From contig JAJRQT010000166.1 in assembly GCA_024280115.1 (NCBI GenBank), positions 44,571 through 108,570 on the forward strand: a DNA stretch of 64,000 nt, given 5' to 3'. The notes beneath the pieces are model-generated. The model was not told where the DNA came from, did no database searches, and saw only the letters and a list, made by a program, of their open reading frames with translations. Positions 37,422 through 44,989 of the stretch are shown here, piece by piece. The position numbers were made by a program, and so were the translations under genes. Position 1 is the first letter of the stretch. Each line of letters begins with the position of its first letter. The DNA comes from Bacteroidota bacterium. Lineage in GTDB: Bacteria; Bacteroidota; Bacteroidia; Cytophagales; Cyclobacteriaceae.

Positions 37422-38030
37422 TTGACAATGAACAATTTATACAAAAATAAATACCGTATTTCATCAGTCCGGTTACAAAATTGGGATTATGGATGGAATG
37501 CGGCCTATTTCGTAACCATCTGTACACAAAACAGGATGTTTTATTTTGGGGATATTATGATAGAGACACAAAATTTTGTGTCTCCACAATCACAGCAAAA
37601 TATTGTGTCCCCACAATCACAACAAAAAATGCAATTATCAAAAATCGGAATCATCGCCAACGATTGTTGGCAGGAAATCCCCAAACATTTTCCATTTGTG
37701 AAATTGGGTGCATTTGTTGTGATGCCCAATCATGTGCATGGCATTGTGATTATTGACAAACCGGATGATGGTTGTGGAGACGCAAAATTTTGCGTCTCTA
37801 TACCGGAAAACAAAAACAAATTTGGACCGCAATCGCAAAACCTGGCATCCATTATTCGCGGATTTAAAATTGGTGTGACCAAACAGGCCCGTCAAATCAA
37901 TCCTGATTTTGCCTGGCAATCCAGATTTCATGAACACATCATTCGAAATGACAAATCATTTAATAATATTTCAGAATACATTGTAAATAATCCATTGAAT
38001 TGGAAGGAGGATAATTTTTTTAAAACATGA
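37422..38030 (+). CDS. RAYT: REP-associated Y1 (HUH) transposase, intact
   Basis: 202 residues. N-terminal strand motif KYRISSVRLQNWDYGWNAAYFVTICT, HUH motif MPNHVHGIVII and C-terminal Tyr-helix region FHEHIIRNDKSFNNISEYIVNNPLNW, typical of the TnpA_REP family. These enzymes nick and join REP hairpins via a 5'-phosphotyrosine. Two insertions distinguish it: a 22-bp palindrome with two 27-bp repeats (ETQNFVS, then SPQSQQ twice) before MQLS, and a second 22-bp palindrome (GDAKFCVS) just after the HUH strand. Both keep the frame. The paralogue at 10047-10646 is broken. Confidence 0.9.
   Translation: MTMNNLYKNKYRISSVRLQNWDYGWNAAYFVTICTQNRMFYFGDIMIETQNFVSPQSQQNIVSPQSQQKMQLSKIGIIANDCWQEIPKHFPFVKLGAFVVMPNHVHGIVIIDKPDDGCGDAKFCVSIPENKNKFGPQSQNLASIIRGFKIGVTKQARQINPDFAWQSRFHEHIIRNDKSFNNISEYIVNNPLNWKEDNFFKT
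37563..37584. repeat. Perfect 22-bp palindrome inside RAYT (first)
   Basis: Half-site GAGACACAAAA followed by its exact reverse complement. It starts in codon phase 0 and encodes ETQNFVS. It differs from the 37777 palindrome only by A for G and the compensating T for C, so symmetry has been kept. Confidence 0.9.
37576..37629 (+). repeat. Two tandem 27-bp repeats inside RAYT
   Basis: 37576-37602 and 37603-37629 differ at only four positions. Each encodes VSPQSQQ plus two residues. The first copy includes the right arm of the 22-bp palindrome, so the duplication post-dates the insertion. The 27-bp unit equals nine codons and is frame neutral. Confidence 0.85.
37777..37798. repeat. Perfect 22-bp palindrome inside RAYT (second)
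   Basis: Half-site GAGACGCAAAA followed by its reverse complement; nearly extends to 24 bp (flanks G and TA). It is read in codon phase 1 as GDAKFCVS. It lies at the same loop position, after HVHGI(V/I)(V/I)I(D/N)K, as the 28-bp palindrome in the other RAYT gene. Confidence 0.9.
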
Positions 38031-38088
38031 CATTCCTACAATCTGTTGTGCTTTCAATGAGTATCCATGATAGAGAATATTTTTATTG

Positions 38089-38156
38089 ACAACCAAACGG
38101 CCGAAAGCCATGCTATTTGGCTGGTCAGGCGTCAGAAAGTCATAACTTTTGGTTGT
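38089..38156. repeat. Inverted repeat downstream of the RAYT gene
   Basis: ACAACCAAA (38089-38097) and TTTGGTTGT (38148-38156) frame 50 bp which itself contains AGCCA/TGGCT arms. The position, 60 bp beyond a RAYT stop, fits a flanking REP-like or BIME-like unit, but the sequence differs from the in-gene palindromes. Confidence 0.4.
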
Positions 38157-38221
38157 TTGGATATGCTAAAACACAGGTAATTGACAGAGAAAATTTTGTT
38201 GACTTTATTATGGAATAATAT

Positions 38222-39250
38222 TCACTTCTTTTTAAAATAAGTCAGAACATCTCCCATAATATCCTCTTTACCATCAAACTCAGCGTCTTTCAACTGTGGG
38301 GCTGAGATGCCTTCGCCAAAACTGGTTGACGCCCGGAATACTCTTGCTTCATCCCACAATCCAGCCTTGATAAAATTATTTATTGTTGTTACTCCGCCTT
38401 CCACGATCAGTGATTGAATATTTCTTTTTTGAAGATCAGCCAATAAGTCTGTAAGAAAATGTGCTTCGGATAATTTCTTAAAAACAATGTTTTTTCGATC
38501 TCTTGATTCTTTGAGGTTGTAGCAAATTGTGGATATTTTTTGATCGAATAATTTAAGGTTATCATCTAAGTCAAGGTTATGATCGATGACAATTCTCATT
38601 GGATTGTTCCCCTCCCAATCCCGTACATTCAATGTCGGATTATCATACAGGGCAGTGTTTTTCCCAACCAGAATGGCATCCTCTTCAGCTCGCCACCTAT
38701 GCACAATCTTCCTGGAATATTCATTAGAAATCCATTTAGAATCGTAATTACGCCTCGCAATGAAGCCATCAGAGGTTTCTGCCCATTTTAAAATCACATA
38801 AGGTATTTTCTTAATAAAAGAGGTAAAGAACCGCTTATTTAAATTATTGCCCTCTTCTTCCAAAATTCCTGTTTCTACCTCGATACCAGCATTCTGCAAA
38901 ATTTCAATACCCTTGCCGGCCACCCTCGGATTGGGATCAATATTGGCGAGTACAACTTTTTTCACTTTGTGTGTAGCCAGAAGATTTGCACAAGGTGGTG
39001 TTATTCCAAAATGGGCACATGGCTCCAGGGTCACATAAACAGTACTTTTGGATAGTTTCATTTTATCCACCACGGAATTGATTGCATTCACTTCGGCATG
39101 TGGACCTCCATATTGCTGGTGAAATCCCTCTCCAATAATTTTATTTTCATAAACAATCACGCAACCCACCATCGGGTTTGGACTGACAAATCCAAATCCA
39201 AGCCTGGCTAATTCCATGGCTCTGTGCATATATTCTATTGAGGTGTTCAA
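38222..39250 (-). CDS. ribD: Bifunctional riboflavin biosynthesis protein RibD
   Basis: 342 residues. Deaminase half: zinc site GGPHAEVNAIN and TLEPCAHFGITPPCANLL. Reductase half from about 145: PYVILKWAETSDGFIA, ISNEYSRKIVHRWRAEEDAILVGKNTALYDNP, and SLIVEGGVTTINNFIKAGLWDEARVF. It deaminates and then reduces the pyrimidine intermediate of riboflavin synthesis. It is single in this window, divergent from prmC. Confidence 0.96.
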   Translation of the reverse strand: MNTSIEYMHRAMELARLGFGFVSPNPMVGCVIVYENKIIGEGFHQQYGGPHAEVNAINSVVDKMKLSKSTVYVTLEPCAHFGITPPCANLLATHKVKKVVLANIDPNPRVAGKGIEILQNAGIEVETGILEEEGNNLNKRFFTSFIKKIPYVILKWAETSDGFIARRNYDSKWISNEYSRKIVHRWRAEEDAILVGKNTALYDNPTLNVRDWEGNNPMRIVIDHNLDLDDNLKLFDQKISTICYNLKESRDRKNIVFKKLSEAHFLTDLLADLQKRNIQSLIVEGGVTTINNFIKAGLWDEARVFRASTSFGEGISAPQLKDAEFDGKEDIMGDVLTYFKKK

Positions 39251-39264
39251 AGTTCAATTTTGAA

Positions 39265-39272
39265 CAAATGTA
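39265..39272 (-). promoter_or_regulatory. Candidate -7 promoter element of ribD
   Basis: Minus-strand TACATTTG, about 15 nt before the ATG at 39250, matches TAnnTTTG. The -33 TTG is not well placed, so this is a weak prediction. Confidence 0.35.
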
Positions 39273-39366
39273 ATTCGATTTGATCAATCTTAAAATTTTC
39301 GATGGTTTGGTTTTTCACTATTTTTACATGCTTTTTTGGCTAAAGGCGACCATTAATAAATTTTCT

Positions 39367-40230
39367 ATGAGTTTGAAATCAATAAAATCTTCCAAAACAC
39401 TTTACAATGAAGTAGTCAATAAGTTGACTCTGATCTATAATGTGGATGAAAGCCGGCAGCTGGCCAGAATGATGCTTGAAGAATTATTTTTGATTTCGTT
39501 TGAGAAAATCATGATTGATGAAGAAATCGTATATAGTATTTCCGATGAAAATTCACTTGGAGAAAAAATCGAACAACTCGTGCATTATCAACCAATTCAA
39601 TACGTGTTGGGGAAGGCCCATTTTTATGGCCGGGAATTTATAGTAAATTCTAATGTGCTCATTCCCAGGCAGGAAACCGAAGAACTGATCAATGAAATAA
39701 TAATTGATAATAAAAAGTCCGGTATGAAAATTTTGGATATTGGATCAGGTAGCGGATGTATTGGAATTACCCTGGCATTGGAACTAAAAGAGGCGCATAT
39801 ATCTTCTTTGGAAATAGATAAAAGCGCTTTAGAGGTGACACGTGAAAATGCTAATAAACACAATGTCAAATTAGAATATATTTTGGAGGATATCCTGATT
39901 CTGAAAACATTACCCGAAAAATATGACTTAATCGTCAGCAATCCGCCCTATGTAACTGAAAAAGAAAAAGAACAAATGTCAAACAATGTCCTGGATCATG
40001 AACCTCATAAGGCATTATTTGTCCCGGATGAGGATCCGCTATTGTTTTATAAAAGTATCGTCTCCCGGGCGAAAAAGCACCTACTCCCCGGAGGAAAATT
40101 ATATTTTGAAATAAATGAGCAATATGGTTCGGATATAATAAAATTATGTGATGATGAAGGGGGCTCTTCAACCAAATTGGTTCAGGATATAAATGGTAAG
40201 GACCGGATCGTAAAGGTGATGTTTGATTGA
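39367..40230 (+). CDS. prmC: Peptide chain release factor N5-glutamine methyltransferase
   Basis: About 287 residues from MSLKSIKSSKTLYNEVVNK; the frame is open from 39280 but the extra 29 residues are hydrophobic and not family-like. The N-terminal helical domain ends with YQPIQYVLGKAHFYGREFIVN and IPRQETEELI. SAM motif I is ILDIGSGSGCIGITLAL and the catalytic NPPY is in DLIVSNPPYVTEKE. It methylates the GGQ Gln of RF1/RF2. Confidence 0.94.
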   Translation: MSLKSIKSSKTLYNEVVNKLTLIYNVDESRQLARMMLEELFLISFEKIMIDEEIVYSISDENSLGEKIEQLVHYQPIQYVLGKAHFYGREFIVNSNVLIPRQETEELINEIIIDNKKSGMKILDIGSGSGCIGITLALELKEAHISSLEIDKSALEVTRENANKHNVKLEYILEDILILKTLPEKYDLIVSNPPYVTEKEKEQMSNNVLDHEPHKALFVPDEDPLLFYKSIVSRAKKHLLPGGKLYFEINEQYGSDIIKLCDDEGGSSTKLVQDINGKDRIVKVMFD

Positions 40231-40270
40231 GGTTTGAAAGAACCCCGGTTATGGTTGCGACTAAATAAAG

Positions 40271-40323
40271 CCTGTCCGTAATGTCAGCAAAATTCAAAAT
40301 AATGAATGTTTTTTTATATAAAC
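40271..40323 (+). repeat. 53-bp dispersed repeat, copy A
   Basis: Aligns with the reverse complement of 53506-53558 with about nine differences in 53 positions. The core 40289-40308 is identical in both copies. Possibly a MITE or an IS end; no terminal repeat or target duplication was identified. Confidence 0.65.
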
Positions 40324-40367
40324 CCACCCTTGCCTTCGCGTAGCCGCTTCGGCCAAGCAAGGCCTAC

Positions 40368-40385
40368 GCCCCTCAAAAGAGGGGC
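40368..40385. repeat. GCCCCTC/GAGGGGC hairpin
   Basis: Seven-base perfect stem with an AAAA loop, 138 bp after prmC. It could act as a terminator for prmC but lacks an adjacent T-run (ATATAGG follows). Confidence 0.45.
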
Positions 40386-40484
40386 ATATAGGTATTCACT
40401 TTTTTGGATTTATGAACCAGCATAGTTAATGGATGGACTCTAAAGAGCAGATTTTTCTTTTTCTCAGCTAGTGGTGCAATCCTA

Positions 40485-40506
40485 ATGTTAATTAAATGTT
40501 AACATT
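40485..40506 (+). promoter_or_regulatory. Putative Pho-box-like tandem repeat
   Basis: ATGTTAATTAA directly followed by ATGTTAACATT: two 11-bp units with the seven-base motif plus AT-rich four-base spacer layout of PhoB boxes. Two more ATGTTAA copies, 22 bp apart, occur at 40685 and 40707 (the last covers the start codon). The downstream genes are a phosphate porin and Na/Pi symporter, which makes phosphate control plausible. The base sequence itself (GTTAA rather than GTCAT) departs from the proteobacterial consensus. Confidence 0.35.
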
Positions 40507-40706
40507 ATTGAGAAATTTATTTCATATCATACGAATTATATAGGGTGATTTATATTCAATAAAAATATAATATCAAAACTTCCACAGAGCTCTGTTAACA
40601 ATTGATTAATAAAGAAAGCGATTAGTTAATTTTTTAATAACAGCGATTTTATTTTATAATGATTATTTACCCATTGTTTTGCAGATGTTAATTACCATTT
40701 GACTAT

Positions 40707-41990
40707 ATGTTAACTGCAAAGAGGCGTCATATACCACCTTTATTTTTTTTAGTATCCATTTTCTATCTTCACTTAAATGATACTTTCGCTCAGGAAATAA
40801 ACTCCTCAGATTCCATTCCAAAATTTGTCTCGAATGCTTCTCCTGTTTCAGAGGATGAAAGGTCACAAGCCGGTGAAGAAATCATTAAAAAGAAGAAAAA
40901 GAAAAGTTCTGTCAAAAATGATCTTACAAAAAGAGAAATCACCATTGATAATGGTAAGACCTCTTTCCGTTTTAAATACGGGGCAAGAGTTCAGACCAGG
41001 TTTGATGTATTAAAACCACAGGAATCCGGTGCCAAAGCAGAAAATAATTTGTATTTCAGGAGGGTGAGAATAAAGTCAGATGGACATCTTTTTACACCAA
41101 AACTTGGCTATAAATTAGAAATTGATGTTATCGGAGGCCAGGTTTTGGACGCTGTAATAAAATGGAATTTCTATCAAAATTTTGTGTTGTGGGCCGGGCA
41201 AACAAAACTCAGAGGCAACAGGGAAAGGGTAATTTCCTCTCAAAATCTGCAGTTTGTCGATCGCTCATTGCTCAATTCAAAATTTACGCTCGACAGGGAT
41301 ATTGGATTTTGGTTGATGCATCACTTCAAGGCAGGTAATGGTGTCATAAGAGAGGCCATATCCGTTTCCAAAGGAGAAGGCAGGAGTATTTTTGAAGAAA
41401 ATCCGATTCCGATATCCGGAGGGCTTGATTATACCGCCAGACTGGAATATTTGCCATTTGGTAATTTTACCAATAAAGGAGATTACAAGGGATCTGACCT
41501 CGAAAGAGAACCTAAGCCTAAATTGTCTATTGGTCTTACGCTTGATTACAATGAACATGCAGTAAAGACCAGGGGTCAGAAAGGAGATGTAATTGATATT
41601 GATGCAAACTTGAGATCCTGGATTGGAGATGCCATGTTTAAGTACCGGGGATTTTCTGTAATGACAGAATTTGTAGATCGAAAAGTTTACAATTTTTCCG
41701 ATCAGACAGAAAGTCAATACATCGATTATGTGAGTAATTTCTATACAGGAACTGCCTTCAATGCGCAAACCGGTTATGTATTTAAAAGGAATTATGAAGT
41801 TGCCGCAAGGTATTCAGAGGTAAGACCACAGGAAAAATCGATCTATACAGATATAACAGAATATACTTTTGCATTGTCAAAATATATAGTGGGACACAGT
41901 ATTAAAGTTCAGACAGATTTTAGTATCCGGCAGGAAGAAAACAAGCCGGTAACCCATATTTACAGATTACAATTCGAAATGTCATTTTAA
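40707..41990 (+). CDS. Phosphate-selective porin O/P-family outer-membrane protein
   Basis: 427 residues with signal peptide (to DTFAQ), a Lys-rich linker (KKKKKSSVKND) and a beta-barrel of about 16 strands. Family markers are FRFKYGARVQTRFDVL, NLYFRRVRIKSDGHLFTPKLGYKLEIDV, VLWAGQTKLRGNRERVISSQNLQFVDRSLLNSKFTLDRDIGFWL and a terminal aromatic YRLQFEMSF. It should allow anion, probably phosphate, entry through the outer membrane. A Na/Pi symporter follows 18 bp downstream, strengthening the substrate inference. A paralogue is at 46113-47327. Confidence 0.88.
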   Translation: MLTAKRRHIPPLFFLVSIFYLHLNDTFAQEINSSDSIPKFVSNASPVSEDERSQAGEEIIKKKKKKSSVKNDLTKREITIDNGKTSFRFKYGARVQTRFDVLKPQESGAKAENNLYFRRVRIKSDGHLFTPKLGYKLEIDVIGGQVLDAVIKWNFYQNFVLWAGQTKLRGNRERVISSQNLQFVDRSLLNSKFTLDRDIGFWLMHHFKAGNGVIREAISVSKGEGRSIFEENPIPISGGLDYTARLEYLPFGNFTNKGDYKGSDLEREPKPKLSIGLTLDYNEHAVKTRGQKGDVIDIDANLRSWIGDAMFKYRGFSVMTEFVDRKVYNFSDQTESQYIDYVSNFYTGTAFNAQTGYVFKRNYEVAARYSEVRPQEKSIYTDITEYTFALSKYIVGHSIKVQTDFSIRQEENKPVTHIYRLQFEMSF

Positions 41991-42008
41991 CCTATTTAAT
42001 TTATTATA

Positions 42009-43217
42009 ATGGAAAATATTAATGGAGGAAAAGAACAAATCATGAACATCGCTAACCGGGTTTTATTGTTAGTGATGGTCTTGTTCATATTTCTTGTGTC
42101 TCTCAACCTGATGAGTGGAGGTTTTAAGCTGCTGGGAAAAGATATTGCAGAGCAAATAATAACCATTACTTCCAATCCATTTGTAGGATTATTTGTGGGT
42201 TTGCTTGCAACTGCGATTGTACAGAGTAGTTCGACAACCACTTCTATGATAGTAGCAATTGTAGCTTCCGGAGCTTTGACACTTCAAAATGCCATACCAA
42301 TGATCATGGGCGCAAATATTGGCACCAGTGTTACAAGTACAATTGTTGCCCTGGGACATATCCCAAAAAAGACTGAATTTCAAAAGGCAATCAGCAGTGC
42401 GACTGTACACGATTTTTTTAACTTAATTGTCGTAGCAATCCTATTTCCTATAGAATACTTCACCGGGGCATTATCTTCCACGGGGGCATGGATAGCTCAT
42501 ATATTTTACTCAGAAAGCATCGAAAACACAAAAATGTTCAGTTTGCTTGGAGTAACAGTGAAGCCCGCAGCAAAAACAATCATTAATGTTTTAGGATCAA
42601 ATGCTGCCATTGTAATACCCTTCTCCATTGGAGCTTTATTTATATCCTTGAGGGCATTTTCTGTAATGCTCAGAAAAATTTTAATAGGAAAATCGCAGGA
42701 AAATCTGGAAAAATATGTTTTCGGGAATCCTATAAAATCTCTGGTTTGGGGTGCCGGTATTACCGCTGCGGTTCAGTCGAGCTCAGTTACAACTTCGCTG
42801 GTTGTTCCTCTTGTTGCAACCGATAAAGTTAGTTTAAGAAGAGCTTTCCCATTTCTGATGGGTGCCAATATTGGCACTACAGTTACGGCTCTTATTGCGG
42901 CAATTTCGCAGACGGAAGCTGCACTTGCAGTTGCTATTTGTCACCTACTTTTCAATCTATTTGGGGTATTTATCCTGTTCCCTGTAAAATCCATCAGGAA
43001 TATTCCGATTTGGTTGTCAGAAACCTTAGGACTGTACGCCGGTAAAAGAAGACTTATTGGAGTAGCCTATATTATAATTACATTCTTTTTAATCCCTTTT
43101 GCCTTAATTTATTCAACATCTGATTTTTCAACCGTGAAGGAGACGGAAGGCAGCAAAGTGATTGAAAGTCAGATCAAACCGGTTTCAGCTATTTCTGAAA
43201 GCTTTAAAACCAATTGA
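42009..43217 (+). CDS. Na+/phosphate cotransporter (NptA/PNaS family)
   Basis: 402 residues. The two inverted Na_Pi_cotrans repeats each contain the QSSS motif: GLLATAIVQSSSTTTSMIVAIVASG and AGITAAVQSSSVTTSLVVPLVATD, each followed by the MGANIGT segment. It imports inorganic phosphate across the inner membrane with sodium. No PhoU-like C-terminal domain is fused. Together with the preceding porin it forms a two-membrane phosphate uptake pair. Confidence 0.93.
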   Translation: MENINGGKEQIMNIANRVLLLVMVLFIFLVSLNLMSGGFKLLGKDIAEQIITITSNPFVGLFVGLLATAIVQSSSTTTSMIVAIVASGALTLQNAIPMIMGANIGTSVTSTIVALGHIPKKTEFQKAISSATVHDFFNLIVVAILFPIEYFTGALSSTGAWIAHIFYSESIENTKMFSLLGVTVKPAAKTIINVLGSNAAIVIPFSIGALFISLRAFSVMLRKILIGKSQENLEKYVFGNPIKSLVWGAGITAAVQSSSVTTSLVVPLVATDKVSLRRAFPFLMGANIGTTVTALIAAISQTEAALAVAICHLLFNLFGVFILFPVKSIRNIPIWLSETLGLYAGKRRLIGVAYIIITFFLIPFALIYSTSDFSTVKETEGSKVIESQIKPVSAISESFKTN

Positions 43218-43279
43218 TTTTGCATTGAAAAGTTTATTTTGATCATATCTTCGTCAATGGCAAGAGCGAGGGGATAGAA

Positions 43280-43665
43280 TTAGTTTGCTTCTATTTCTCT
43301 TCCGAATTTTGCCTGAACGTGCCGGTCATTATTTCCTCCTAAATCATTTATTGATATGATTTGCTCCGGTGAAGCTTGTTCAATATCACGGAGGATAAGC
43401 CAATTAACAGTTTCGGTATATGGAGGAGTAGTTAATGAGCCTTTGTAATAATAATATTTTCTATCGGGATTGATCTCGCCGGTCAGATCCTCAATATAAA
43501 CCGGGTTGTCCGCAAGCGAAGTGGTATCATTTTCATGGTCTGGAATTTTATCTATAAATCATTTTTCCCTGCAGGGCTATCATGAGGCTTTGGAGAAGAA
43601 CAGCCTATTACTACCACTACAAGTAATGTAATTGGGGAATATAAAAAGTATGGTATATCGTTCAC
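43280..43665 (-). pseudogene. Alpha-carbonic anhydrase relic with internal deletion
   Basis: The minus-strand frame ending with TAA at 43282-43280 reads FIDKIPDHENDTTSLADN, then NPDRKYYYYKGSLTTPPYTE, then NWLILRDIEQASPEQI and a GNNDRHVQ tail. This is the C-terminal third of an alpha-class carbonic anhydrase (family motif YxGSLTTPPC; here the Cys is Tyr). Just upstream, in another frame, lies a lipoprotein signal (LLVVVVIGCSSPKPH) beginning about 43665 (GTG). The junction is near 43556, and the middle with the three zinc His residues is missing, so no active enzyme can be made. It lies downstream of the DUF4136 gene's terminator. Confidence 0.75.
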
Positions 43666-43675
43666 AAAATAAAAA

Positions 43676-43700
43676 GGCTGATGATTCTACATCATCAGCC
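43676..43700 (-). terminator. Rho-independent terminator of the DUF4136 lipoprotein gene
   Basis: Ten-base perfect stem GGCTGATGAT/ATCATCAGCC with loop TCTAC; on the minus strand it is followed by TTTTTATTTT. It begins 15 bp beyond the stop at 43715. Confidence 0.8.
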
Positions 43701-43714
43701 CAAAATTCAGACTT

Positions 43715-44302
43715 TTATTTTATAGGTTTTATCGGAAACGGTTTCATAATCGCTGCCGCTACTTTGGGCGTATTACTTTCGGCCTTTTTTGGATTTTCCG
43801 CAAGCGTTTTTTGACCAACACTTTGCCAGATCATTTTTTTAGTGGCCTTATCAAAAACATCGACAACTAAGGTGCCTTCCAGATAGTCATTTTCACTGTA
43901 GTGCGTAGTGGAAGTTCCCATTCCCATTCCTCCATAGCCCATTCCATAGCCTCCATACCAGCCCATTCCACCGTATCCATATCCTCCGGTTCCGTAATGA
44001 TTGGTGTATGCTGTGGTGCTCGTTTTTTTATCAACGACAATAAAAAGTGAAACTACGATATCTCCACCGTCCTTTACATATTTCAATCCCCTTTTAGCAA
44101 ACTCATCACCGAAAGCTGCTTCGATTCTTTCTTTCTGGAAACGATTAAGGATCTTGTCACTTTCTTCTGTCCATCCATAATATTCAAAGGTTTTATACTT
44201 TGTAAAATCAGCCTCTTTGTCATAATCGGAGGTGACTTTAATACTTGAGCAGGAACCAAGGAAAAAAATACTTAGTAACCAGATACTATTCAGATATTTC
44301 AT
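43715..44302 (-). CDS. DUF4136-family lipoprotein
   Basis: 195 residues. Lipobox FLGSC followed by SSIKVTSDYDKEADFTKYKTFEY, the standard DUF4136 opening. Later DGGDIVVSLFIVVDKKTST, GTLVVDVFDKATKKMIWQSVGQKTL and a C-terminal helix with VAAAIMKPFPIKP complete the domain. A low-complexity stretch of about 30 residues rich in Gly, Tyr and Met interrupts it in the middle, probably an exposed loop. Outer-membrane lipoprotein of unknown role, common in this phylum. Confidence 0.88.
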   Translation of the reverse strand: MKYLNSIWLLSIFFLGSCSSIKVTSDYDKEADFTKYKTFEYYGWTEESDKILNRFQKERIEAAFGDEFAKRGLKYVKDGGDIVVSLFIVVDKKTSTTAYTNHYGTGGYGYGGMGWYGGYGMGYGGMGMGTSTTHYSENDYLEGTLVVDVFDKATKKMIWQSVGQKTLAENPKKAESNTPKVAAAIMKPFPIKPIK

Positions 44303-44477
44303 AATTAATGTAATTGGTAATTAATATAATGTTTAAAATGTATTTTAAAATTAACTCAAAAATTCATCTCTTGTTTATTTTTTTTAAATAATTGGACCTA
44401 AGCTCATTTATTTAAACGTAATCAGGCTATTTCCATTGGATTTAACCACGCCTTTTTCTACCAATAAATTTCATCGG

Positions 44478-44984
44478 TTACGTGACTGGTTGTTTGACTA
44501 CTTTTACATTATGTTTAAACAACCCACTAAATTTATCCCAAAAATCTCCGCCTAATACAAAAAAGGAGGATAAAAATATGATATCTCCCAAAATATAACT
44601 CCAGAGTGGAAGCTCGGTGAGGAAAGAAAAATAGTGACTTAAATAGGGTTGCAACCAACCTACGAGTAAAGAAAAACTAAACATAATCAAACCAATACGA
44701 TACCGTACCAAACTAACTGAGTCAGGAGGTGCGAATTGTTTTAAATACGTTAAAACTTTTCCTTTCAAAAATTCATATCCTTGTTTGCCCAATACAGCCA
44801 CAGCTATAAGCATAAAAACTTCTGGGATACCAAATGCGAGCAATCCGGCTAAAGTGGTTTTTATTCCAACAGACCAATCAGTAGCTGTGACAATAGGAAT
44901 GAGCAAAGGACTCATAAACCCAACAACTAAAATGATGCCCCCAAGAATTAATCGAGTTTTGGAAATTTCAGGCTGGTTCATCAT
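44478..44984 (-). CDS. Small four-helix membrane protein (transporter-suffix-like)
   Basis: 168 residues with four hydrophobic helices (about 10-30, 42-66, 92-112, 128-150). TRLILGGIILVVGFMSPLLIPIV and LAFGIPEVFMLIAVAVLGKQGYEFLKGKV resemble the so-called transporter suffix domain found alone or after MFS transporters. Its molecular role is unknown. It begins 5 bp after the stop of the membrane protein gene upstream and so shares its transcript. Confidence 0.65.
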   Translation of the reverse strand: MMNQPEISKTRLILGGIILVVGFMSPLLIPIVTATDWSVGIKTTLAGLLAFGIPEVFMLIAVAVLGKQGYEFLKGKVLTYLKQFAPPDSVSLVRYRIGLIMFSFSLLVGWLQPYLSHYFSFLTELPLWSYILGDIIFLSSFFVLGGDFWDKFSGLFKHNVKVVKQPVT

Positions 44985-44989
44985 ATAGT

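Larger units (their letters stand above)
40231..40706. other. Intergenic region with repeats and putative operator before the phosphate porin
   Basis: 476 bp. In order: one copy of the 53-bp dispersed repeat (40271-40323), a GC-rich stretch with GCGTAG/CTACGC arms, a hairpin (40368-40385) and then AT-rich DNA with several ATGTTAA motifs leading to the porin start at 40707. No RNA gene or coding sequence recognised. Confidence 0.5.

Noticed and set aside
39935..40360. Minus-strand open frame of 141 codons over the end of prmC
   Set aside because: Antisense to the conserved NPPY half of PrmC and extends into repeat DNA; no protein-like pattern.
41277..41768. Minus-strand frame of 163 codons within the phosphate porin gene
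   Set aside because: Shadow of a barrel-encoding gene with strong family motifs on the plus strand.
43244..43253. Plus-strand TATCTTCGTC resembling a -7 promoter
   Set aside because: It would drive transcription antisense into the carbonic anhydrase relic; no gene follows on that strand.
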